Shown here: positions 39,396 through 47,219 of the stretch, piece after piece | Numbering within the stretch: the first letter of the stretch is position 1 | Layout of the letters: each line of letters begins with the position of its first letter | NCBI GenBank assembly: GCA_003417655.1 | Contig: QVMW01000017.1 | Location: forward strand, 1 to 62,404 | DNA: 62,404 nt | Direction of reading: 5' to 3' | Origin: Rhodobacteraceae bacterium 63075 | Lineage (GTDB): Bacteria; Pseudomonadota; Alphaproteobacteria; Rhodobacterales; Rhodobacteraceae | Translations under genes and position numbers: made by a program | The notes under the pieces: model-generated | What the model was told of the DNA's origin: nothing | Seen by the model: the letters and a program-made list of their open reading frames with translations, nothing else | Database searches by the model: none

Positions 39396-40264
39396 CAGGC
39401 TGCCTCCTGCTTCAAGGCCTTAAGCGCCTCTTCCAGGTCGTTGAAGCTTGGGCGACAATGAGACGGCGTGTTCTGTCGGCCCACTTCAATGCAGATATTT
39501 GTCGCATGATTGTAAAGGTTGGCCACGAGCACTTCGCGGATGAGTTGGTAGAAATGCCCATCTTCCTCGACAACCGCCTTCACCTTCGACGAGAACGGTC
39601 CGACGAAACCATAGGCGAGAAAAACACCGAGAAAAGTCCCGACGAGAGCACCGCCGATCATCTTTCCAAGCACTTCAGGCGGTTGATCAATTGATGCCAT
39701 TGTCTTGATAACACCAAGAACAGCCGCGACGATGCCGAGGGCCGGGAGGCCGTCAGCCACGGTCTGCAAGGCATGACTGGAATGCAAGGCATGATTCAGG
39801 TTGGCCTCGATCCGCTTCTCGAGAACCTCTTCCACCTGATGCGGGTCGTCGTAGTTCATTGAAGCCGATCGCATCGTATCACCGATGAGGTTCACCGCCT
39901 CCTTGTCTGCCAGTATCTTGGGGTATTTAGTGAATATAGAGGAGTCCTCGGGAGCCTCGATATGCTCCTCGATCGCCACGGGATTGGCGCGAGCCAGTCG
40001 AATGAGCTCGAACAAAAGGCACAATAGATCCTTGTAGTCATCATGCTTCCACTTTGGTCCTTTGAAAACCTTGCCCATGTCTTTGAGCGTGTGTTTGACG
40101 TTCGACATGTCGTTCGAAATCAGAAAGGCGCCGGTAGCTGCGCCGCAAATCATCATCATCTCGAAGGGTAGCGCCTTCAGAATGATCCCCAGCTTGCCCC
40201 CCGCGAGCACATAACCGCCGAAAACCATGGCGAAAACAACTGCGATTCCGATTAAACCGATCAT
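39395..40264 (-). CDS. motA: Flagellar motor stator protein MotA
   Basis: The multi-helix stator subunit, 289 residues. It starts MIGLIGIAVVFAMVFGGYVL and has the conserved cytosolic loop, with charged residues around LFELIRLARANPVAIEEH near 88-105, and the pore helices GLPALGIVAAVLGVIKTM and KMIGGALVGTFLGVF with their conserved prolines and glycines. ATG 40264 was chosen; a GTG at 40270 would add two residues. motB is not adjacent but 17 kb away. Confidence 0.94.
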   Translation of the reverse strand: MIGLIGIAVVFAMVFGGYVLAGGKLGIILKALPFEMMMICGAATGAFLISNDMSNVKHTLKDMGKVFKGPKWKHDDYKDLLCLLFELIRLARANPVAIEEHIEAPEDSSIFTKYPKILADKEAVNLIGDTMRSASMNYDDPHQVEEVLEKRIEANLNHALHSSHALQTVADGLPALGIVAAVLGVIKTMASIDQPPEVLGKMIGGALVGTFLGVFLAYGFVGPFSSKVKAVVEEDGHFYQLIREVLVANLYNHATNICIEVGRQNTPSHCRPSFNDLEEALKALKQEAA

Positions 40265-40320
40265 GGGCACTCACTTCGTTTCGTTTTCCGGAGTATGCAC
40301 AGAAAGGAGTTAAGATTTAC

Positions 40321-40914
40321 TCACTCGTCGGGAACATTCGCGTTCCTGCCCGCAAGAATCACGCTGATCGAATAGGCGCGCTCCGCCGAAAGCCCTTCCA
40401 TGATAGCCCCGGCCTGAACCGGCTTCATCCGCCCGAGGAAACCTGCGGAAAACTCCGGATCCATCTGCTCGAAAAGCGCAGCGGCATCCTTTGGCTTCAT
40501 GTTTTCGTAGACCGATGTCAGCCTCGTCAGGTCGTCCTCCGCAGCGGTATCGGCCAATGCAATGGTTTTCCTGAGAGTGGCTTCTGTCTCGGTCAGCGCA
40601 GCGATTTTCTGTTCGATTTTCTCATCCGCAACTGCGAGAGCCTGCATCCGACTGCTGACCTGGGCCTCCTGCGCACTTATGCGCTCTTCGCGCTTACGGA
40701 GCGCCGCCAACATGGCATCGAGGTCTCCCGTTGTCTGGCAGGCCGACGGCTCGCCCTTCTGCCCCTCAGGCACATCCTGCGGGGTTTCCAACGCTATGGC
40801 TTCATTCGCCACAAGACCGAACCGCAGGGCAGCCGAGCCGATCAAGAATACCGCAATCGTCAACAAGGCGCCCTTTGCGGGGCGCGTTTTGCGTTCATCC
40901 TTTCGGGAGGTCAT
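40321..40914 (-). CDS. MotE-like protein (MgtE N-terminal-type domain)
   Basis: A 197-residue protein with an N-terminal membrane or signal segment (about 16-36), a long coiled coil (about 65-120) and a C-terminal MgtE-N-like helical domain with LTSVYENMKPKDAAALFEQM near 132-151. Such proteins (MotE in rhizobia) act as periplasmic chaperones for motor proteins. It overlaps the 130-residue gene upstream by 4 nt and lies 56 nt before motA. Confidence 0.8.
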   Translation of the reverse strand: MTSRKDERKTRPAKGALLTIAVFLIGSAALRFGLVANEAIALETPQDVPEGQKGEPSACQTTGDLDAMLAALRKREERISAQEAQVSSRMQALAVADEKIEQKIAALTETEATLRKTIALADTAAEDDLTRLTSVYENMKPKDAAALFEQMDPEFSAGFLGRMKPVQAGAIMEGLSAERAYSISVILAGRNANVPDE

Positions 40915-41303
40915 TGCGCACGCTCCATTGGTGGCCGGCGCATGAATACAGGCTCTGCCTGCGATACCGCTTCACTGGTCTCCTGTTGCTGAGGTTCTTG
41001 CGTGGCCGATGAGGCCTCTCCGGGCAAGTCATGCATCGAGGCGACGAGCAGTTCGAGCCGTTGGGCCACGCCTTCGGCACGTTCTGTCAGACCGCCAAGC
41101 GATTCGGTCGATGACGTTGCGCTTTGCCTTGCCGCTTCAAGTGTCTTGGTCAGATCATCAACCTGAGCAGAGAGCACAGCGACGGCACCTCCAACACCGT
41201 TCTCCAGGTCATTGAACCTGGCCAGCCGTCGCGCCAGCACGAAACAGTAGACTCCCGCTCCAAGCGCACCCCCTACAAGAAGCACATCCGCCAGATATTC
41301 CAT
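40911..41303 (-). CDS. Membrane-anchored coiled-coil protein (DUF6468-like)
   Basis: A 130-residue protein with one N-terminal membrane helix (about 5-25) followed by a coiled coil (about 35-95) and a disordered tail rich in Gln and Glu. It resembles DUF6468 proteins seen in alphaproteobacterial flagellar loci; I am not certain of this family. It lies 9 nt downstream of fliL and overlaps the MotE-like gene by 4 nt. Its position suggests a motor-associated role. Confidence 0.65.
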   Translation of the reverse strand: MEYLADVLLVGGALGAGVYCFVLARRLARFNDLENGVGGAVAVLSAQVDDLTKTLEAARQSATSSTESLGGLTERAEGVAQRLELLVASMHDLPGEASSATQEPQQQETSEAVSQAEPVFMRRPPMERAQ

Positions 41304-41312
41304 CGTTTCCTC

Positions 41313-41804
41313 CTAATTCAGCACGAATTCCATGATCAGCAGGTCATTGACCCGGCCCTCGCCCACGACGACCTGCACACGCCTGAGCATCTGCCCCCGC
41401 AAACGCACCAGAGCCGAAGGGCTCTTCAGATCGTCGAGTTCCACTGCGCGCAGATAGCTGTTGAGTACGTCGATGATTCTTGGGAGTAGCTTTTCGACAT
41501 CGGATTGGTATCGGCCTGGTGTTTCGAGCTGGGCACGAAACCGCAAGTGTCGCTCGCGTGCGCCGTCGATCAGCGACACGGTGAGCGGTGCCACCTCGAC
41601 GAAAGCCACATCGGGCATCTCGAGTTCGACTGATTCTTTGGCGTCCGGCGCCTTTGATGATTCCTCTCCCAGAATCATTCCGGAATACACCGCGAAGAAC
41701 CCGCCGCCACCGCCCGCAATCGCGAGAAAAAGCCCGACAATCAAAGGCAGTTTCGATGTCTTCTTAGGGCTCTCTTCGGCTTTGGTTTGTTCTTCTGACA
41801 TCAC
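41313..41804 (-). CDS. fliL: Flagellar basal body-associated protein FliL
   Basis: A 163-residue single-pass membrane protein that surrounds and supports the stator. It has a cytosolic start, a membrane helix (about 19-42), and a periplasmic domain with PDVAFVEVAPLTVSLIDG near 69-86 and LLIMEFVLN at the C-terminus, which is typical of FliL. GGAGAG precedes the ATG. It heads the fliL-coiled-coil-motE-motA-AMIN operon, divergent from fliF. A second FliL-like gene lies at 31360-31860. Confidence 0.9.
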   Translation of the reverse strand: MMSEEQTKAEESPKKTSKLPLIVGLFLAIAGGGGGFFAVYSGMILGEESSKAPDAKESVELEMPDVAFVEVAPLTVSLIDGARERHLRFRAQLETPGRYQSDVEKLLPRIIDVLNSYLRAVELDDLKSPSALVRLRGQMLRRVQVVVGEGRVNDLLIMEFVLN

Positions 41805-41846
41805 GTCTCTCCGAAAAATGACAATTCTCGTATAACCCGCCCGGCC

Positions 41847-41861
41847 CTAACCGATTGTTAA
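41847..41861. promoter_or_regulatory. CtrA-like site between fliL and fliF
   Basis: CTAA-N7-TTAA on the plus strand (TTAA-N7-TTAG on the minus strand). It lies 42 bp from the fliL start and 61 bp from the fliF start in the divergent gap. Confidence 0.45.
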
Positions 41862-41922
41862 GGCTGATCAGTCAAATTGCGGTTGTCACGGGCAGAAAGC
41901 CCTGAAGATAGGAGAGACATTC

Positions 41923-43524
41923 TTGGAGAAGATACAGAAGGTTCTCGCCTCCGCTGATTTGCGGCGCAAATTGATCGCCGGGCTTGCAGCCGCCGGCATG
42001 TTTGCCGCGATTATCGCGATGACGGGGCTGGCGTCGCGCCCCGGCTTGACACTTCTCTACTCGGGGCTTGAGGCCAGCCAGGCCGGTGAGGTCGTGAAAG
42101 CGCTGGAGGGGCGCGGCGTATCCTATGAGGTGCGCGCAGGCGCAATCTTCGTTGAAAACTCACAGCGTGATGCCTTGCGCATGACGCTAGCGAGCGAAGG
42201 TCTCCCGGCCAACAGCACGAAAGGCTACGAACTTCTTGATTCTCTGAACGGTTTCGGCACTACGGCACAGATGTTCGACGCCGCATACTGGCGCGCAAAG
42301 GAGGGTGAGCTCGCGCGCACGATCTCAGCGGGACCACTCGTATCCTCCGCGCGTGTGCACATTGCCAACTCATCACGCAATCCCTTTCAGAAGAACGCCG
42401 CGCCGACAGCTTCTGTCGCCGTCACCTCGACCGACGGCGCGTTGCCCGCGAAGCACGCAAAGGCCTTGCGTTACCTAGTTGCATCCGCTGTCGCCGGCCT
42501 TTCGCCCGAAAGCGTAACGGTGATGGATGACAAGGGCGGACTGATCGGCCCATCCGATGAAGCGGCAAGCTCGGAGGCCGGACTCGACAAAGCCGAGGCG
42601 CTCCGCGCCAAGGTTCAAAATCTGCTGGAGGCACGCGTTGGATATGGCAATGCTGTCGTCGAAGTCAGCGTCGATACGGTTACGGAATCCGAATCAATCC
42701 GAGAAACCCTGATAGATCCGGAAAGCCGCGTGGCAATCAGCACCGACACAGAAGAGCGCTCAGACAACTCAACCGAAACAGCAGGCGGTGACGTGACTGT
42801 TGCCTCCAACCTGCCGGATGGCGCGGCTGGCAATGGTGGTGACGGCAATACCAGCCAAAACACCGAAACACGTGAACGGGTGAATTACGAAGTTTCCGAA
42901 ACTTTCAGGGAAATCACGCGCACGCCCGGCGCGATAAAACGACTGAGCGTCGCCGTTCTCGTTAACGGCTCCGAAGTGACCAACGCGGACGGACAAGCCG
43001 AGTTTCAGCCGCGCTCCGATGAGGAGTTGTCCGATCTGAAGGAACTTGTCGCCTCTGCCGTGGGCTTCGATGAGGCGCGAGGTGACGTGATAACCATCAA
43101 GTCGCTCCAATTTCAGGCGCTGGACACACTTGGCACAGAAGCGACCAGCTCATTCATGAGCAATCTCGCGATCGATGCGATGTCGCTCATCCAGATGGCC
43201 ATCCTTGCCCTCGTCGCGCTTGTATTGGGCCTTTTCGTCCTTCGCCCGATCCTTACAAAACCTGCACTGGCAGGTCTGCCCGCCCCAGCGGCAGGGCCAG
43301 CGCTGAACAGGCCGAGCGAAGGTTTGACCGGTGAGATCGCCGATGACAGCCCCGACATGCCGTTAGCTTCTGCGTCAACCAAGGCTACCGATCAACGCGA
43401 ATTGCCAGCGCCCGATGGAGAAGACCCGGTCGAGCGGCTGCGCAACCTGATCTCGGAACGGCAAGATGAAACTGTCGAGATCCTGCGCAACTGGCTGGAA
43501 GACAAAGAGGAGCCAGCACGATGA
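41923..43524 (+). CDS. fliF: Flagellar MS-ring protein FliF
   Basis: The inner-membrane ring on which the flagellum is built, 533 residues. There is a membrane helix near 19-38, ring-building motifs around SRPGLTLLYSGLEASQAGEV, and a second helix near 422-443. The C-terminal end ERQDETVEILRNWLEDKEE keeps the FliG-binding helix pattern. The start is a TTG with AGGAGAG upstream. No fliG follows, although that is its usual place. It overlaps fliH by 4 nt. Confidence 0.95.
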   Translation: MEKIQKVLASADLRRKLIAGLAAAGMFAAIIAMTGLASRPGLTLLYSGLEASQAGEVVKALEGRGVSYEVRAGAIFVENSQRDALRMTLASEGLPANSTKGYELLDSLNGFGTTAQMFDAAYWRAKEGELARTISAGPLVSSARVHIANSSRNPFQKNAAPTASVAVTSTDGALPAKHAKALRYLVASAVAGLSPESVTVMDDKGGLIGPSDEAASSEAGLDKAEALRAKVQNLLEARVGYGNAVVEVSVDTVTESESIRETLIDPESRVAISTDTEERSDNSTETAGGDVTVASNLPDGAAGNGGDGNTSQNTETRERVNYEVSETFREITRTPGAIKRLSVAVLVNGSEVTNADGQAEFQPRSDEELSDLKELVASAVGFDEARGDVITIKSLQFQALDTLGTEATSSFMSNLAIDAMSLIQMAILALVALVLGLFVLRPILTKPALAGLPAPAAGPALNRPSEGLTGEIADDSPDMPLASASTKATDQRELPAPDGEDPVERLRNLISERQDETVEILRNWLEDKEEPAR

Positions 43525-44117
43525 CGATTGGTCACCTTCTTGAAACATTCGATGAAAGCCGGCTGATGCACCCGCCGTCCGGCTCTGCTGAGGAAACCCG
43601 CGCTGACCATGAGCTTGAAATCTATGAACAAGGCTACCAGGCAGGATGGGATGACTGCGTCAAGGCCCAGTCAGACGCGGCCGTAGCCCTGGAAGAAGAC
43701 TTCGCCCAGAATTTGCGAGAACTGTCCTTCACTTACCAAGAAGCCAATGTTGCCGCGGCCAGGTCGCTTGCGCCTCTCATCTCTGGCTTGATGGATACGC
43801 TCTTTCCAGAACTCGCGCAGCAGGCGCTCCGAGCGAAACTCTCTCAGCAGCTTGAATCCATAGCCCGCAAGGCTGTGGATGGACATGTGATAATTCGCTG
43901 CAACCCGGGCAAACTGCGCTTTCTTGAAACGATGCAACCGGAGATCTCCGGGCTCGAACTGCACCTTCAAGCCGATGAGACTTTGGGAGAAGGTCAAGTG
44001 AGCCTGGCCTTTGGCGATTGCGAACGCGAAATCGACCTCGACAGCCTACTCGCAGAGCTACGCACACTCACCCACGCATTCCTTTCCGACATGACGCAGG
44101 AGACAGACGATGTCTGA
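43521..44117 (+). CDS. fliH: FliH-like flagellar export regulator
   Basis: A 198-residue cytosolic protein with the FliH-type motif YEQGYQAGWDDCV near 35-47 (a Gly-x3-Gly-type helix) and a C-terminal domain related to V/F-ATPase stators (VDGHVIIRCNPGKLRFL near 118-134). It is expected to regulate FliI and tether it to the C ring. It overlaps fliF by 4 nt and fliN by 8 nt. Confidence 0.8.
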   Translation: MTIGHLLETFDESRLMHPPSGSAEETRADHELEIYEQGYQAGWDDCVKAQSDAAVALEEDFAQNLRELSFTYQEANVAAARSLAPLISGLMDTLFPELAQQALRAKLSQQLESIARKAVDGHVIIRCNPGKLRFLETMQPEISGLELHLQADETLGEGQVSLAFGDCEREIDLDSLLAELRTLTHAFLSDMTQETDDV

Positions 44118-44424
44118 CCCCCAGGACCAAACGCACCCCTCCGAAGCCACAGCAAAGCCCGCTGAAGGCGCGGGCCTGTTCTCTGGCGTGCCAATAGAAC
44201 TGACGATCTCGGTCGGCAAGGCCCGCCCACTCATCCGCGACCTGCTCAATCTCGGCGAAGACGCAGTCCTGCCTCTCGACACGCGCGTCGACGATCCAGT
44301 GGAGGTATTTGTAGGAGAGCGGCTCGTTGCCCGCGGAGCGCTTGAAGAAATGGAAGGGGACCAAGCCGGTCAACTCGCTGTTCGGATCACAGAGATCGCC
44401 GAAACCGGCAGCGCGCTCGGCTGA
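44110..44424 (+). CDS. fliN: Flagellar motor switch protein FliN
   Basis: A C-ring subunit of 104 residues with one SpoA domain: VPIELTISVGKARPLIRDLL near 27-46, then LDTRVDDPVEVFVGERLVARG. It functions with FliG and FliM, neither of which is encoded in this window. It overlaps the FliH gene by 8 nt and ends 1 nt before fliP. Confidence 0.93.
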   Translation: MSDPQDQTHPSEATAKPAEGAGLFSGVPIELTISVGKARPLIRDLLNLGEDAVLPLDTRVDDPVEVFVGERLVARGALEEMEGDQAGQLAVRITEIAETGSALG

Positions 44425-44425
44425 A

Positions 44426-45148
44426 ATGCGACTCGCCGCCCTCTTCATCTTCACGGTCGTCCTGACCTCCCCTGCGTCGGCGCAGGAACTATCGATCTCC
44501 CTGGGCGAGGGTAGCACGCTGTCCGGCACATCCGTTCAGCTCATCCTTTTGATCACCGTGCTCAGCGTCGCGCCCGGCCTCGCGATCATGATTACCTGTT
44601 TTCCCTTCCTCGTCACGGTTCTCTCGATCCTGCGGCAAGCGCTGGGCTTACAACAATCGCCCCCAAACATGCTGATCGTCAGCCTTGCGATGTTCCTGAC
44701 CTATTTCATCATGGAGCCTGTTTTCCTTGCGGCCTGGGAAGATGGGGTCGCCCCGCTCACACGTGAAGAGATCACCGCCGCCGAGGCCTTTCCCAAGGTG
44801 GCCGATCCGTTTCGCAGTTTCATGCTCGGTCGGATCGATCCGGAGACATTTGCTTCCATGGCGTCCCTGCGTCCGGAAATGGCATCTCTCAGCCCAAGCG
44901 CTGACGCGCCACTGTCAGTGCTGGTTCCGAGCTTCATGCTGTCGGAAGTCGCGCGGGCCTTCCAGATCGGTTTCCTGATCTTCGTGCCTTTCCTGATCAT
45001 TGACCTCGTCGTAGCGGCCATCCTGATGTCCATGGGGATGATGATGGTCCCGCCCGCGATTGTCGCGCTTCCCTTCAAGCTGTCATTCTTCGTGCTTGCC
45101 GATGGCTGGCGTCTTCTGACAGAAGGGCTGGTCCGCAGCTATTTCTAG
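44426..45148 (+). CDS. fliP: Flagellar export gate protein FliP
   Basis: The core export-gate subunit, 240 residues including a cleavable signal peptide (about 1-20, after ASA). Typical features are MITCFPFLVTVLSILRQALG near 53-72, PSFMLSEVARAFQIGFLIFVPF near 170 (outline), and the final DGWRLLTEGLVRSYF. ATG 44426 follows the fliN stop by 1 nt; upstream in-frame codons lie inside fliN. It converges on the next operon with 4 bp between stops. Confidence 0.95.
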   Translation: MRLAALFIFTVVLTSPASAQELSISLGEGSTLSGTSVQLILLITVLSVAPGLAIMITCFPFLVTVLSILRQALGLQQSPPNMLIVSLAMFLTYFIMEPVFLAAWEDGVAPLTREEITAAEAFPKVADPFRSFMLGRIDPETFASMASLRPEMASLSPSADAPLSVLVPSFMLSEVARAFQIGFLIFVPFLIIDLVVAAILMSMGMMMVPPAIVALPFKLSFFVLADGWRLLTEGLVRSYF

Positions 45149-45152
45149 CCAC

Positions 45153-47219
45153 CTATCGGCGCCCCTCCCTGAGCCACCCCCCTACGATGAATAGCGTGAA
45201 GATCGCCAGCGCCGCCCAGGGCGGCAGCAGCGGAAACTGTTTCAGAGCCACTGTTTCATATGCGTTTCGCGGTGTGAGACCCATCCAGCTTGCCCCGGCT
45301 GCGTTTCGACCCTCACGCACATCGCGCAGCGAAGGCACCCCTTCTTCCAAAGCGAAGCTACCGCCTTGCTGCGCGTCTACCAATGGCTCAAGGCGCGAGC
45401 TTGTCGCAATGGTCCGCTCGAATTCACGCGGAGAAGCCGGCCCGAGCCCGACAACCGAAGACAGCTCCTCGTCTTCCAGGCGGTAGAGCCCGGCACCATC
45501 ACTTTCAAGCGCGCCTTCGAAAACTCCCGGCTTCACCTCACTCAAGGTCACGACGCGTGTGCTGCCATCAGGTGCTGTCACGGTCACGTCGCCGACCTGC
45601 TCGGCAAGGCTGCGCCGGACGATCTTCATTCCGCGTTCCCCGCTCTCCGCGAATAGAGCTTCCTCCTCTAGCTCGGGCTCTTTCATCATCCAGTGCGACA
45701 GGCGCCTCAAAAGCTCGAGCTGCGGCCCGCCACCTTCATAGCCCCGCGCCCATAGCCACGCATGATCTGACGCCAGCAACGCCACGCGCCCTTCGCCCAC
45801 ACGGTTCAGTACGAGCAAGGGTTTCTCTTCAAAACCGCGCATGAGCACACGACCCTCAACCTCGTCAACCTCTACTTGGCGCATCCAGCGCCCCCAGTCC
45901 CGCGTGCCATCTGCACGCTCTGAGGCTTCCGCTTTCAGGCCACGCGTAACAGGATGCCTTTCGCCGATATCGCTGAGCGCAGGGGTGAACCCCTGCTCGA
46001 TCACACGCGCAGTCGGCCGAGCAGGAACGATCTCTCCCAATGGCGAGCGATAGAGACTCTCCGCCGAGGCAAAATCCGGTCCCGCTGCCACGAGCACGGC
46101 TCCGCCCTTCTCAACATATTCCCGCACGTTTTCGAGATAGGCCGAGGGCAGTATTCCACGCCGCTTGTAGCGGTCGAACACGATCAGATCGAAATCGTCG
46201 ATCTTCTCTATGAAAAGCTCCCGCGTCGGGAAGGCGATCAAGGAGAGCTCCCCAACGGGCACGCCATCGTGCTTTTCCGGCGGGCGCAGGATCGTGAAAT
46301 GAACAAGATCAACGGAACTGTCCGACTTGAGAAGATTGCGCCAGGTACGCCCGCCCGCATGCGGCTCTCCCGACACCAACAGAACGCGCAGCCTGTCCCG
46401 CACGCCGTTTATTTCCATCAGGTAGCTGTTGTTGCGCGGGGTGAGTTCGCCTTCGCCCTCCGGCACATCGAATTTGAGCACGTTGCGCCCGCCATGAGGC
46501 AGCGTCACGGGCACATCAATGTCACGCCCGATCGGAACTTCGAAGGCGATCGGATCTTCCGCTCCGACCGAGATCGAAATGTTCGTGAAGGCTTCGCTGC
46601 CCGGCGCTGCGCCTTCGTCCTCAATGCGCAGCGTCAACTGCACGGGCTCTCCGATAATGGCATAGGCCGGAGCGTTTTCAACGACAATTCGCCGGTCCCA
46701 ATCACTCTGCAGGCCCGTCCGCAAATGATGCAGCGGCGCGGGCAAGTCCGGCGCTGCATCCACGTCATGGATAAGCCCGTCACCAATCATGATCGCTCCG
46801 GCCACGCGCGCCTTGGGTTCCTCGGCCAGCGCCTTCGCAAGCGCCGTCATGGCCTGCGTGCCGGCATCGCCGTCTCCGTCAGGCACACGAACCTCGCGTA
46901 TCTCGGTATTGTCTCGCGCGCGCAGGGCCCTGAGAACATCTTCTTTCGCGTTTCTTGTCTGCTCGGGGCGTGTGCCAAGAGTTTGGCTCGCGCTGTCATC
47001 GCGCACGACGAACACGATGTCGCTCAAGGGCGCGCGCTCCTCGTTTTGCAACATCGGCCCTGCAAGCATCATGAGTACGAGCGCAGCCGCCAGTGCACGC
47101 AGCCAACCACCCGACAGCCCACGCCACAGAGCGAAGACCAGCGCAAGCGTTGAACAGCCGGCAAGGGCCCACCAGATCGGCCAGCTCAGAAGCGGGTCGA
47201 AGATAATGCCGACATTCAT
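45153..47219 (-). CDS. Membrane protein with glutamine-amidotransferase-like domain
   Basis: A 688-residue protein with two N-terminal helices (about 12-30 and 38-56), an extracytoplasmic region with a VWA-like start (DIVFVVRDDSASQ near 67-79), a GATase-1-like segment around 275-470 (RVLLVSGEPHAGGRTW near 279), and a C-terminal membrane helix ending WLREGRR. It is the last gene of a MoxR/DUF58/BatA-like unit and overlaps the preceding gene by 4 nt. Function is unknown; a surface or envelope role is inferred from the operon. Confidence 0.75.
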   Translation of the reverse strand: MNVGIIFDPLLSWPIWWALAGCSTLALVFALWRGLSGGWLRALAAALVLMMLAGPMLQNEERAPLSDIVFVVRDDSASQTLGTRPEQTRNAKEDVLRALRARDNTEIREVRVPDGDGDAGTQAMTALAKALAEEPKARVAGAIMIGDGLIHDVDAAPDLPAPLHHLRTGLQSDWDRRIVVENAPAYAIIGEPVQLTLRIEDEGAAPGSEAFTNISISVGAEDPIAFEVPIGRDIDVPVTLPHGGRNVLKFDVPEGEGELTPRNNSYLMEINGVRDRLRVLLVSGEPHAGGRTWRNLLKSDSSVDLVHFTILRPPEKHDGVPVGELSLIAFPTRELFIEKIDDFDLIVFDRYKRRGILPSAYLENVREYVEKGGAVLVAAGPDFASAESLYRSPLGEIVPARPTARVIEQGFTPALSDIGERHPVTRGLKAEASERADGTRDWGRWMRQVEVDEVEGRVLMRGFEEKPLLVLNRVGEGRVALLASDHAWLWARGYEGGGPQLELLRRLSHWMMKEPELEEEALFAESGERGMKIVRRSLAEQVGDVTVTAPDGSTRVVTLSEVKPGVFEGALESDGAGLYRLEDEELSSVVGLGPASPREFERTIATSSRLEPLVDAQQGGSFALEEGVPSLRDVREGRNAAGASWMGLTPRNAYETVALKQFPLLPPWAALAIFTLFIVGGWLREGRR

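Noticed and set aside
45954..47153. 399-residue plus-strand frame opposite the GATase-like gene
   Set aside because: It mirrors a coupled operon gene and shows no domain or ribosome site.
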